A stretch of 64,000 nucleotides of DNA from Ruminococcus sp. (GTDB taxonomy: Bacteria; Bacillota; Clostridia; Oscillospirales; Ruminococcaceae): NCBI GenBank assembly GCA_021200415.1, contig JAJQGO010000026.1, forward strand, positions 80,436 through 144,435. The letters run 5' to 3'. Both the position numbers and the translations under genes were made by a program. The notes beneath the pieces were generated by a model. That model worked only from the letters and a program-made list of their open reading frames with translations. It was not told the DNA's origin and searched no databases. Positions 42,798-51,504 of the stretch are shown here, in pieces (positions within the stretch are counted from its first letter, which is position 1; each line of letters begins with the position of its first letter).

Positions 42798-43408
42798 GCC
42801 GCCTCCGTTGATTCCTCTGCGGAGGCTTCCTCCTGTGTGGCTTCAGCTGTCGTTTCAGATTCAGATTCAGATTCAGACGAATCTCCTGCAATTTCCGTTA
42901 CTCCGCTGAAAATTATTTCCACCTTATTGTTGGGCATTTCAAATGAGGCGATATTTCCGTCCCCATCAACGCAGAGAGTATATTCCCCTCCCTCAAGAGT
43001 TCCGCTGATTTTCAGCATACCATCTTCCTCCGTGCCCGTCAGCTCCTGATTTTTCGCAAGATCATCCACGGCTGAAATAAGATTGAGCATCATCGCCTTG
43101 ACAGGCAAAGCCGACTGGGGAACTGAAAATTTCAGTCCCTTATAGGACGCCGTAACGCTGCCCTCGCTGAATGAGAGCATAACTCCGCTCAAAGTGTTGG
43201 GGGATGAAAACTCAACCTCCCACATACCGTCCCCGAAGCGTTTCAGTGTTCCCTCTGCGTCAAGCTCGTCGATAGTAACAGATACAGCCGCCTGAAAGCG
43301 GTTTCCGAGTCCGTTCGGCATTGTGGAATCTCCTCCGCTGACAGATGAACACGCGCAAAGGCACACCGCCATAACAATTGCGGCAGCGAATGTGATAAGT
43401 CTTTTCAT
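42794..43408 (-). CDS. Lipoprotein, function unknown
   Basis: A 204-residue protein with a signal peptide and lipobox (AVCLCAC, Cys near residue 20), a beta-rich middle section (about 35-165) reminiscent of small LolA- or YceI-like folds but not assignable, and a Glu/Ser/Thr/Ala-rich tail of about 35 residues. GGAGAAGG lies before the ATG at 43408. It converges with the DUF3810 gene, with which it shares 4 bp. No terminator lies between the two. Confidence 0.75.
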   Translation of the reverse strand: MKRLITFAAAIVMAVCLCACSSVSGGDSTMPNGLGNRFQAAVSVTIDELDAEGTLKRFGDGMWEVEFSSPNTLSGVMLSFSEGSVTASYKGLKFSVPQSALPVKAMMLNLISAVDDLAKNQELTGTEEDGMLKISGTLEGGEYTLCVDGDGNIASFEMPNNKVEIIFSGVTEIAGDSSESESESETTAEATQEEASAEESTEAA

Positions 43409-43447
43409 AATACCTTCTCCAATCTGTATTATATTATTCTGACTTTC

Positions 43448-43493
43448 GGAGCTAAAGCTCCTCACATCCGGACGGCATAAGCCGTCTTATTTT
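43448..43493 (+). terminator. Tandem hairpins upstream of the lipoprotein gene
   Basis: GGAGC/GCTCC (43448-43461) and GACGGC/GCCGTC (43471-43486) are followed on the plus strand by TTATTTTT. They could stop transcripts reading through from the DUF3810 gene, or fold in the nnr-lipoprotein gap on the minus strand. Confidence 0.45.
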
Positions 43494-43505
43494 TCCGCAA
43501 ACAGT

Positions 43506-45218
43506 TCAGGCGTTCCTTTTGCGGTTCTGACTTGATTTTATCATTCCGAACGAATCAGACAGGGCATCAATAATATCCCTCGGCAGCATTGCCTCATATC
43601 CCAGCTTATCAGCGGCAATATCTCCTGCAAGTCCGTGAGTATAGGCTGCGTATCGGGCTGCATCATAGGGCGTATAGCCCTGCGCCGCAAGAGAGGCTGT
43701 AATTCCTGCAAGAACATCTCCGCTGCCTCCACGGCTCATGCCCGCATTGCCCGTATCTATAACGGAGGTTCGTGCGGAATCGGCAATAATCGTACCTGCT
43801 CCCTTCAGAACAACCGTTACGCCGTATTTTTCGGCAAGCCCCGCAGCCGCTGAAAATCTGTCACTGCTTATCTCGGCTGTTGTTTTCCCCGTAAGCCTTG
43901 CCATTTCTCCCACATGGGGCGTAAGGATAATGTCTGTCTTTTTCTTTAATAAAATATCTATGTCCGACGCTATGCAATTTATTCCATCGGCATCAATAAT
44001 CAGCGGACAATTTGTGTTTTCAATGACGAATTTTGTCAGAGCGCAGGTATCCGCAGTCACTCCCATGCCGCAGCCTATCAGAACTGCATCGGCTTTTTCA
44101 ATTTCGCTGCGCAGGAGGGCGGTATTGTACTCGCAGAGCATATATCCGTAATCGTCGCATTCAAGCTCGCGGAACATCGCTTCGGGGGCAAGGACGGCGG
44201 CTGTATCGACGGTTTTTTCAACTGACGCAAGCACGGCAATTCCCACACCGCTTCTCAATGCCCCAAGCAGAGAAAGCACGGCAGCTCCGCGCATACTCGT
44301 GCTGCCCGTAATGCAGAGAACACGTCCGAAATTCCCCTTGTGGGAATCCCCTTTCCTTGACCTCGGGAATCCCGTCAGCTCCTCATTGTCAACAAGGCGG
44401 TATACCCTTTCCTCGCTCTCCTCCGTGAACGCCTCCTCGGGAATCCCTATATCGGCAAGCCTCAGCCTGCCGCAGAACTCCTTCAGAGGATATTGTGTCA
44501 TGCCGATTTTCACAGCTCCGAAAACGACTGTTTCATCAGCACGGAATGTTCCCTCGGCGACATCTCCCGAAGCGCAGTTTCCTCCGCTCGGGACGTCAAC
44601 GGCAATTTTATATCCATGTGTTTCCGCATTCAGGAAGCCTATAATTTCACTGTCCAGCTGACCATGAAAGCCCGTCCCGAAAACGCCGTCTGCGATTATA
44701 TCGGCTTTCGCCAGAGCCTCCGTCACCTGTCTGATTCTGTTTTCCTCCTCAAGCTGTATTTTCTCAAGAGCGGAGGGCTGAGGGGAATCGACAAGCTCGC
44801 TCAGGTCGTTATCTCTCGGGAGCGTCATAAAATCAAGCTCGGCGGCTTCAATTCGGGATTTCATATTCTGTCCGCGGAACGCCTTTATTGCACGGACTCC
44901 CGTTCCCGCAAGATTTTTGAAGGCATTGCGTGCAAGCTCCGTGTGCGGCTTGCCGCAGAGATTCACCACGGTAACGCTGTATCCCAGCTGCGACAGGCGG
45001 CGTGCCGCGACAAAGCAGTCGCCTCCGTTGTTTCCCGAGCCTGCCAGAAAGACCACGGATATTTTTTCGGGAGCAGCGTTAATTTTCTCCGTGCATCGCT
45101 TACGTATAATTTCCGCAAGGGCGTTTCCCGCATTTTCCATGAGCTGACCTCTTGACACGCCGATTTTCTCGGAACGAAGCTCCGCAGCTCTCATCTGTCC
45201 GGGCGATAAAATTCTCAT
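43506..45218 (-). CDS. nnr: Bifunctional NAD(P)HX epimerase/dehydratase
   Basis: This enzyme repairs hydrated NAD(P)H: the N-terminal YjeF domain epimerises NAD(P)HX and the C-terminal domain dehydrates it using ADP. The 570-residue protein shows GSGNNGGDCFVAARRL near residue 57 (epimerase) and GNAGMSRGGSGDVLAGI near residue 510 (ribokinase-like dehydratase). It is some 50-60 residues longer than usual, because of a charged insertion around residues 125-170. GGAGAAAG precedes the ATG. It is 11 bp behind the DUF6106 gene. Confidence 0.92.
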   Translation of the reverse strand: MRILSPGQMRAAELRSEKIGVSRGQLMENAGNALAEIIRKRCTEKINAAPEKISVVFLAGSGNNGGDCFVAARRLSQLGYSVTVVNLCGKPHTELARNAFKNLAGTGVRAIKAFRGQNMKSRIEAAELDFMTLPRDNDLSELVDSPQPSALEKIQLEEENRIRQVTEALAKADIIADGVFGTGFHGQLDSEIIGFLNAETHGYKIAVDVPSGGNCASGDVAEGTFRADETVVFGAVKIGMTQYPLKEFCGRLRLADIGIPEEAFTEESEERVYRLVDNEELTGFPRSRKGDSHKGNFGRVLCITGSTSMRGAAVLSLLGALRSGVGIAVLASVEKTVDTAAVLAPEAMFRELECDDYGYMLCEYNTALLRSEIEKADAVLIGCGMGVTADTCALTKFVIENTNCPLIIDADGINCIASDIDILLKKKTDIILTPHVGEMARLTGKTTAEISSDRFSAAAGLAEKYGVTVVLKGAGTIIADSARTSVIDTGNAGMSRGGSGDVLAGITASLAAQGYTPYDAARYAAYTHGLAGDIAADKLGYEAMLPRDIIDALSDSFGMIKSSQNRKRNA

Positions 45219-45229
45219 AGGCTTTCTCC

Positions 45230-45751
45230 TCAGAGGGAATATCTGAGAGTTCGGGGGAGCACTCTCTTGATATTCTCAAGCATTTTCTCATCGGGCGAGA
45301 AAATCAGTCTTACGCTGCCGTATTCCTCGTCCTCGAAGTCGGCGTAATACTCGTGGGAGGCGATATTGTCGGAGCTTAAAACAACGGTCATATCGCTTGT
45401 TTCCTCGAGATTTTCATTATACTTACCGAAGGCGGTAAAGCTCCTCACGTTTGCGGAAATAAGGGAGCTTCTCTTCTTTTTCGCGACAATCTTGTCGATG
45501 TCGAGATCGCCGTTTGTGAAGGTGTATTCATACTCCACGTAGGTTGACTGCCCGAGGAAGTATGTTCCGTAGCCCGCACCCACGGCAAGAATCACGCTGA
45601 GCATGGAGAGGAGCGAGCCGAACCCGAGAATAAAGGCGACAACGATAAGAATCACGGTCAGCAGAATACCTCCGCCGTAAATGAGAATCTTTTTCGTTTT
45701 ATCCGAGGAGGTTGGCTCTCTTCTGACGAGCTGTTCTGCAAAATTATCCAT
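45230..45751 (-). CDS. DUF6106-like membrane protein
   Basis: A 173-residue protein with two membrane helices (about 22-70), then a soluble beta-rich end that includes EYEYTFTNGDLDIDKIVAKKKR, a PH-like feature of the DUF6106 group. The function is unknown. AAACGGAGAA lies upstream of the ATG. It is the first gene of the nnr unit; its promoter (45843-45871) stands back to back with the pheS T-box promoter. Confidence 0.7.
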   Translation of the reverse strand: MDNFAEQLVRREPTSSDKTKKILIYGGGILLTVILIVVAFILGFGSLLSMLSVILAVGAGYGTYFLGQSTYVEYEYTFTNGDLDIDKIVAKKKRSSLISANVRSFTAFGKYNENLEETSDMTVVLSSDNIASHEYYADFEDEEYGSVRLIFSPDEKMLENIKRVLPRTLRYSL

Positions 45752-45842
45752 ATTATCATTTCTCCGTTTCTCTTAAGATGTATTTGGCTGTATTTGGCAA
45801 AAATGGATATAAGAACCCATCATTTCAGCCGTATCGTATATA

Positions 45843-45871
45843 ATAATAGCACAAAAAATCATGAATTACAA
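45843..45871 (-). promoter_or_regulatory. Promoter of the DUF6106-nnr unit
   Basis: On the minus strand TTGTAA (45866-45871), 17 bases ending TGTGC, TATTAT (45843-45848). Confidence 0.65.
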
Positions 45872-45890
45872 TAAAAACACTTGATTTTTT

Positions 45891-45919
45891 TTTATTTTAA
45901 GTTTATAATGATTTAGAAC
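45891..45919 (+). promoter_or_regulatory. Promoter of the pheST leader
   Basis: TTGATT (45891-45896), 17 bases, TATAAT (45914-45919). Confidence 0.75.
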
Positions 45920-45926
45920 ACTATGA

Positions 45927-46190
45927 CTGGGAGAGTAGGGCACATCGCCGGGCACTTACAGAGAGAACCGCAAAGCTGAAAGCGGTTTGCTGCCATGCGT
46001 GTCTGAAGTTCACTCACGAGTGGCGCTTTTTAAAGGCAATGCTCCGTATGCCGTATATGCGGCGGAACGGGCATTCCGAGTAGACTGCGACGTACGTCTG
46101 CGTTAAAGACAAGAGGGTGTCGGCTCTCCTGACTGATAGGTGGTTATAAGCAAGGTGTAGGTCTTGTCCTGTTGGGCAGGGCTTTTTCTG
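45927..46190 (+). ncRNA. T-box riboswitch (phenylalanine specifier)
   Basis: A leader of about 260 bases that senses uncharged tRNA-Phe and controls pheST by termination. Stem I elements are visible in order: GGGAGAGTAGG (AGTA), CAGAGAG, GCTGAAAGCGG (the GNUGNAAG type) and GAAGTTCAC, where TTC at 46009-46011 is the specifier codon for Phe. The T-box bulge sequence AGGTGGTTA lies at 46138-46146. A terminator GGTCTTGTCC/GGGCAGGGCT followed by TTTTT is at 46160-46187. The antiterminator is not traced in full. The downstream gene supports the specifier assignment. Confidence 0.9.
46160..46187 (+). terminator. Regulated terminator of the T-box
   Basis: The stem GGTCTTGTCC (TGTT) GGGCAGGGCT, with several G-T pairs, is followed by TTTT. 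Confidence 0.75.
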
Positions 46191-46244
46191 TGCCTGCACA
46201 TAAATTATTCTAATTATTTTAATTTATTTCATGAGGTGATCTAA

Positions 46245-47264
46245 TTGAAAGAACAACTGAAAAAAATTGAGGAGCTTGCTAAAGCTGAGCTTGCGGAATG
46301 TACCGAAATCAAGGCGCTTGACGACCTTAGAATCAAGTATCTCGGCAAGAAGGGCGAGCTTACGGCTATCCTGAAGCAGATGGGTAAGCTTTCCGCTGAG
46401 GAGCGTCCTGTTGTGGGTCAGCTTGCAAACAAGGTTCGCGCGGATATTGAGGAGGCTCTCTCCGAAAAGCTCACTTCCCTCAAGGCAAGCGAACAGGCTG
46501 CCAGAATTGCTGCGGAATCCATTGATATTACTCTCCCCGGCAAGGCTCAGACCATAGGCAAGCTTCACCCCCTCTCAAGGGTGGAAAACGAAATACGTGA
46601 TATTTTCATGGGAATGGGATTTAATATTGCGGACGGTCCGGAGGTTGACGACGATTACCATGTTTTCGAGGCTCTGAATCTTCCGCCCGATCATCCTGCA
46701 AGAGATACGCAGGACACATTCTATATAAACGACAAGATTCTCCTCCGTACCCAGACGTCCTCCGTTCAGGTTCACGTTATGGAAACCCAGAAGCCGCCTA
46801 TCAGAATTATTTCCCCCGGACGTGTCTATCGCTCAGACGCCGTTGACGCAACGCACTCCCCCCTCTTCCACCAGATTGAAGGACTCGTCGTTGACAAGGG
46901 CATAAAAATGTCCGACCTCAAGGGAACGCTTGAAATGCTTATGAAAAAGCTCTACGGAAACGAATGCAGACTGCGCTTCCGTCCGCATCACTTCCCCTTC
47001 ACAGAGCCGAGCTGCGAGGTTGACATCATGTGCTTCAACTGCGGCGGAAAGGGCTGCTCAATGTGCAAGGACGAGGGCTTCATCGAGCTTCTCGGCGCAG
47101 GCATGGTTCACCCGAAGGTTCTTGAGGGCTGCGGAATCGACAGCAGCGTTTACTCCGGATTCGCGTTCGGACTTGGCCTTGAAAGAATGGTTATGGGACG
47201 CTACAGCATTAACGATCTCAGACTTCTCTACGAAAACGACGTCAGATTTTTGGAACAGTTCTGA
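46245..47264 (+). CDS. pheS: Phenylalanyl-tRNA synthetase alpha subunit
   Basis: PheS is the catalytic subunit of the heterotetramer that charges tRNA-Phe. The 339-residue protein has an N-terminal coiled coil, then class II motifs: motif 2 RTQTSSVQVHVME, GRVYRSDAVDATHSPLFHQIEG, and motif 3 GFAFGLGLERMVMGRYSI. The start is TTG at 46245, supported by GAGGTGAT upstream. It is under T-box control and followed by pheT. Confidence 0.96.
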   Translation: MKEQLKKIEELAKAELAECTEIKALDDLRIKYLGKKGELTAILKQMGKLSAEERPVVGQLANKVRADIEEALSEKLTSLKASEQAARIAAESIDITLPGKAQTIGKLHPLSRVENEIRDIFMGMGFNIADGPEVDDDYHVFEALNLPPDHPARDTQDTFYINDKILLRTQTSSVQVHVMETQKPPIRIISPGRVYRSDAVDATHSPLFHQIEGLVVDKGIKMSDLKGTLEMLMKKLYGNECRLRFRPHHFPFTEPSCEVDIMCFNCGGKGCSMCKDEGFIELLGAGMVHPKVLEGCGIDSSVYSGFAFGLGLERMVMGRYSINDLRLLYENDVRFLEQF

Positions 47265-47299
47265 TTGCCAATCAAAATTCTGCTATACGGAGGTAATTT

Positions 47300-49693
47300 A
47301 TGAATTTATCAATGAAATGGCTTGCCGACTATGTTAAGGCGGATATGCCCATTAAAGAATATTGCAGCGCTCTTACCATGAGCGGCTCTAAGGTTGAGGG
47401 ATACGAAACCGAGGGAAAGGAAATCTCAAACGTAATTGTGGGAAAAATCCTCTCCGTTGTTCCTCACGAAAACTCCGACCACCTTGTTGTTTGTCAGGTT
47501 GATGTCGGAAAGGACGCTCCCGTTCAGATTGTCACCGGAGCTTCAAACGTCAATGCGGGAGATATTGTCCCCGTCGCTATGGACGGCTCAGCTCTCCCCG
47601 GAGGAATCAAAATCAAAAAGGGCAGACTCCGCGGCGTTGAAAGCAACGGTATGCTCTGCTCCCTGGGAGAGCTTGGACTCAATAAGCACGACTTCCCCTA
47701 CGCCATCGAGGACGGCATTTTCATCATACAGGAGGACTGCGAAATCGGTCAGGATATTCAGTCCGCAATTGGTCTGAACGACACGTCCGTTGAATTTGAA
47801 ATCACATCAAACCGCCCCGACTGCCTCAGCGTAATCGGTCTTGCAAGGGAAACAGCCGCAACATTCAATCTCCCTGTGAGCGTGCCTGTTCCGTCATTCA
47901 AGGGCGTTGACGGAGATATAAGCTCCATGCTCCGTGTGGATATACACAACACGGAAAAGTGCAAGCGCTACTGCGCAGGAATCGTAAAGAACGTAAAAAT
48001 CGAACCCTCTCCGCGCTGGATGCGTGAAAGACTTCGCGCAAGCGGCGTCAGACCAATCAACAATTTCGTTGACATCACAAACTATGTAATGCTCGAATAC
48101 GGTCAGCCTATGCACGCATTCGATCTGCGCTATGTTGAGGGCGCGCACATTAACGTGAGAAACGCTGTAAACGGCGAGAAAATCGTAACTCTTGACGGAA
48201 CGGAAAGAACACTCACGGACGAGATGCTCGTTATTGCCGATGAAAAGAAGCCTGTTGCCGTTGCAGGAGTTATGGGCGGCGAATACAGCGGCATTATGGA
48301 CGATACGACTACCGTTGTTTTTGAATCCGCTTATTTTGAGCCTACACAGGTTCGCCGCACAGCCAAAAAGCTCGGTATGCGCTCGGATGCCTCCGCACGC
48401 TACGAAAAGGGCGTTGATCCCCTTGTAAGCATGACCTGCCTTAACAGAGCGTTCCAGCTCGTTGAGGAGCTTGGGGCAGGCGAGGTTCTCCGCAGCGTAA
48501 TCGACTGCAATCACTCCGATTACACGCCCTCCGCAGTTGAATTCAGCCCACAGTGGATAAATGATTTCCTCGGCACTGATATTTCGGAGGAGCTTATGAG
48601 GGATTACCTGACACGCCTTGATTTCACCTTTGACGGCGGAAAAGTAATTGCCCCATCGTTCAGAATCGACATCGAATGCAAGGCTGATATTGCCGAAGAG
48701 GTCGCAAGAATTTACGGCTACAACAATATCCCCTCCACGGAATTCAGAGGCGTTGCCGAAGCGGAGCTTACTCCTGAACAGAAATTCACGAGAAGCCTCC
48801 AGAGTACAATGGCTGCCCTCGGCGGATATGAGATTGCCACATTCTCATTTGTTTCCCCCAGATATTTCGACAAAATCAATCTTCCTGCCGAAAGCGCGCT
48901 TCGCCGCACAGTAACCATCACGAATCCTCTCGGCGAGGACACAAGCGTCATGAGAACAACCACAATTCCGTCCATGCTTGAGGTTCTCTCCTTCAACTAC
49001 AACAACCGCAACGAGAAAGCCTGCCTGTTTGAAATCGGCAAGGAATACATTCCCGTCGAGGGACAAGAGCTTCCCGACGAGCCGCAAAGACTTACACTCG
49101 GTATGTACGGCGGAGGTGTTGATTTCTACGACCTCAAGGGAATCGTTGAGGCGGCTCTTGCGGAAATGGGCATAAACGGCGTTGAATACGTCCGTGCAGA
49201 TGAAGGCTGCCCGTTTGACGAAAAATCCTGTATGCACCCGGGCAGAAGCGCAGTTATCCTCAAGGACGGCGCTCCCCTTGGAATTATGGGCGAGATTCAC
49301 CCTGACGTTCAGGAAAACTACGGCATCGGAACTAAGGTTTACATCGCAAAGCTGAACGTTCCCGAAATGATGAGCAGCGCGGAAACTGAAATCACATACA
49401 GACCGCTGCCGAAATTCCCTGCCACAACACGTGATTTAAGCCTTATATGTGACGATTCCGTTCCCGTTGCGGAGCTTGAAAAGGCAATAAAAGGCTCAGT
49501 CGGAAAAATCCTTGAAAAGGTCACATTATTTGACGTTTACAAGGGCAAGCAGATTGCGGACGGCAAGAAGAGCGTTTCCTATTCTCTTACCATGCGTTCG
49601 CATGACGGAACTCTCACGGACGAGCAGACGGACAACGCAGTTAAAAAGGCTCTCAAGGCGCTGTCAGCCATCGGTGCAGAGCTTAGAGCTTAA
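47300..49693 (+). CDS. pheT: Phenylalanyl-tRNA synthetase beta subunit
   Basis: The 797-residue PheT has the full bacterial layout: a tRNA-binding OB fold (residues 40-150), B3/4 editing domain (about 205-390) with the AGVMGGEYSG and SARYEKGVDP motifs, B5 domain, a catalytic-like domain, and the ferredoxin-fold anticodon-binding domain (PLPKFPATTRDLSLICDDSVPV, seen from about residue 700). GGAGG precedes the ATG. The gap to pheS is 35 bp. A terminator follows. Confidence 0.96.
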   Translation: MNLSMKWLADYVKADMPIKEYCSALTMSGSKVEGYETEGKEISNVIVGKILSVVPHENSDHLVVCQVDVGKDAPVQIVTGASNVNAGDIVPVAMDGSALPGGIKIKKGRLRGVESNGMLCSLGELGLNKHDFPYAIEDGIFIIQEDCEIGQDIQSAIGLNDTSVEFEITSNRPDCLSVIGLARETAATFNLPVSVPVPSFKGVDGDISSMLRVDIHNTEKCKRYCAGIVKNVKIEPSPRWMRERLRASGVRPINNFVDITNYVMLEYGQPMHAFDLRYVEGAHINVRNAVNGEKIVTLDGTERTLTDEMLVIADEKKPVAVAGVMGGEYSGIMDDTTTVVFESAYFEPTQVRRTAKKLGMRSDASARYEKGVDPLVSMTCLNRAFQLVEELGAGEVLRSVIDCNHSDYTPSAVEFSPQWINDFLGTDISEELMRDYLTRLDFTFDGGKVIAPSFRIDIECKADIAEEVARIYGYNNIPSTEFRGVAEAELTPEQKFTRSLQSTMAALGGYEIATFSFVSPRYFDKINLPAESALRRTVTITNPLGEDTSVMRTTTIPSMLEVLSFNYNNRNEKACLFEIGKEYIPVEGQELPDEPQRLTLGMYGGGVDFYDLKGIVEAALAEMGINGVEYVRADEGCPFDEKSCMHPGRSAVILKDGAPLGIMGEIHPDVQENYGIGTKVYIAKLNVPEMMSSAETEITYRPLPKFPATTRDLSLICDDSVPVAELEKAIKGSVGKILEKVTLFDVYKGKQIADGKKSVSYSLTMRSHDGTLTDEQTDNAVKKALKALSAIGAELRA

Positions 49694-49716
49694 ACAGATT
49701 TAAAATACAAATTTAA

Positions 49717-49740
49717 AAGGACTCGCAAGAGTCCTTTTTT
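49717..49740. terminator. Terminator after pheT
   Basis: AAGGACTC, loop GCAA, GAGTCCTT, then TTTT. It also serves the convergent spoVB-like gene. Confidence 0.85.
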
Positions 49741-49746
49741 ATGTAG

Positions 49747-51369
49747 TTATATGGTATTTTTTGAGATGCGCACAGTCTGACTGCCGAATCCAAGCGTATC
49801 TCTCATGGCATAGGCTGACGCAAGATAGACAGCTCCGCCGGCCGCCACGGCGCAAAACAGCGTAAAGACCTCTCCAAAGCCCCTCATCTCGAGAATATCC
49901 GACACGAAATACGCCGAGCCTCCGCACATTGCTCCCGAATACGCCACAGCCCCAAAGGGCTTTATCCGCAGCCTGATTCCCGTTTTTTTCAGCAAAAGCC
50001 TGAGCGATACGGCAAGTATCAGCCCATAGCAGACTGACGTTGACAGGGCAGCTCCGTCCGCACCCATAATCGGTATGAGAGCCAGATTCCCCACAAGCTT
50101 CACAGCCGCCCCGAGCAGCATTATTTTCAACGGAGACGAGGGCTTGCCGATTGCCTGAAGCATACTGAAAATCGGAAAGGACAGGCACAGGCACACCATT
50201 CCCGGCATGAGCAGCCGCAGAGAATTTATACAGATTTCAACCTCGTCGGACTGCTTCGGGAAGAGAAAATGAAGCACCTCCCCCGAAAGAGCAGCCATTC
50301 CGCACGCCGCAGGAGCAGCTATTACAGCTGCCGTGAGAAGCGCCTGCATTGCCCTCTGACTGAGCGCCTTCACGTCATGATTTTCCCAAGCCTCCGTAAC
50401 TGACGGCAGTATTCCCTTCCCCAGCATATTTGTAACGGAGGGAACAAGATTGAACACGGTAAGGGCGATTCCCGCAAACGAGCCGTATACAAAATGGGGC
50501 AGCTCCTCCTCCGAAACTCCCGACGGCGGGGCAAATCCGCACCCGAAACAGGATATGCAGCCTATCATAGTTCCCATATCAATCAGACCTGTCAGATTCG
50601 TCACGACTGCGCTCACGCCTGTCGGAAGAGCTGTTGATACAAGCTCACGGGAAATCTCACGATGCCCCATAAGAGTCCCCTCCCCCTCATGAAAGCGTTT
50701 TCTGTCGAAAATCCGGACAACGGCGAAAAACAGCGCAGCTCCTGCCGAGGACAGCGTAACGCCAAGGATTCCTGCCGCAGCAGCCAATGCTCGTATATCC
50801 GTTATGCAGGGAAATTTTTCCATTACAGCCTCAGCGTTTTCGGTAACAAAGCTGCACAGGGAAAGTCCTGCCGCAACCTTAACCAGACCCTCCGCAAGCT
50901 GCGACAGGGCGGTCGGGTACATATTGCTCAGTCCCTCGTAGTAGCCGCGCTCCACGGACGTTACGCAGCCGAAAAAAACCGACGGAGCAATCATTGCCAC
51001 TGCCGCGGCAGCCTCCGAACAGTCAACGGCATAAACGCAGAAGGGCTTCGCAAGAAGCAGTATCAGGACGCTCCCTGCAAGCCCTGCCGCTGAAAAAAGA
51101 GCAAGAGCAGTCCGCCTTACCCTTTTGGCGTTTTCGTACATTCCAAGTGCCGCGCTCTGAGCCGTCATTCGGGCGACGGCGGCGGAAAGTCCCGTTACGG
51201 TGAGGGCGTAAATCGGCATGAAAAGGCTGTATGCGCAGCTGAAATAGCTCATGCCGACTCCCCCTAAAATATTCGTCAGGGGAATCTTAAAAAGCGCCCC
51301 CAACAGCTTCGCCAGCACTGCCGACGCCATAAGTATCAGCGACCCTTTGAGAAAATTCTGCTTTTTCAT
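49747..51369 (-). CDS. SpoVB-like lipid flippase (MATE/MOP superfamily)
   Basis: A 540-residue membrane protein with about 13-14 helices of the polysaccharide-biosynthesis/MurJ/SpoVB group. The N-terminus KGSLILMASAVLAKLLGALFKIPL is typical of the SpoVB/YabM family, which moves lipid-linked cell wall precursors. The start at 51369 (MKKQNF) is preferred over a TTG at 51378 that touches the AAAGGG site. In Bacillus the related yabM lies near yabN (mazG) and yabO (rqcP), which also occur here a few genes downstream. The lipid substrate is unknown. Confidence 0.85.
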   Translation of the reverse strand: MKKQNFLKGSLILMASAVLAKLLGALFKIPLTNILGGVGMSYFSCAYSLFMPIYALTVTGLSAAVARMTAQSAALGMYENAKRVRRTALALFSAAGLAGSVLILLLAKPFCVYAVDCSEAAAAVAMIAPSVFFGCVTSVERGYYEGLSNMYPTALSQLAEGLVKVAAGLSLCSFVTENAEAVMEKFPCITDIRALAAAAGILGVTLSSAGAALFFAVVRIFDRKRFHEGEGTLMGHREISRELVSTALPTGVSAVVTNLTGLIDMGTMIGCISCFGCGFAPPSGVSEEELPHFVYGSFAGIALTVFNLVPSVTNMLGKGILPSVTEAWENHDVKALSQRAMQALLTAAVIAAPAACGMAALSGEVLHFLFPKQSDEVEICINSLRLLMPGMVCLCLSFPIFSMLQAIGKPSSPLKIMLLGAAVKLVGNLALIPIMGADGAALSTSVCYGLILAVSLRLLLKKTGIRLRIKPFGAVAYSGAMCGGSAYFVSDILEMRGFGEVFTLFCAVAAGGAVYLASAYAMRDTLGFGSQTVRISKNTI

Positions 51370-51401
51370 GGAAATCAACCCTTTTTTTCTTTTAATATAT
51401 G

Positions 51402-51430
51402 TTGCTAATTTTCAAATTATGTGGTATAAT
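51402..51430 (+). promoter_or_regulatory. Promoter of the aminotransferase gene
   Basis: TTGCTA (51402-51407), 17 bases ending TGTGG, TATAAT (51425-51430). Confidence 0.7.
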
Positions 51431-51504
51431 TATATGTAGTTTTATCTTCGGAACACATTCAGGCTATGTCTGAAATCCGATTTAAGAAAGGCTGGTATTA
51501 TTAT

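Noticed and set aside
47894..48514. 206-codon minus-strand reading frame
   Set aside because: Antisense to the pheT editing domain; no supporting features.
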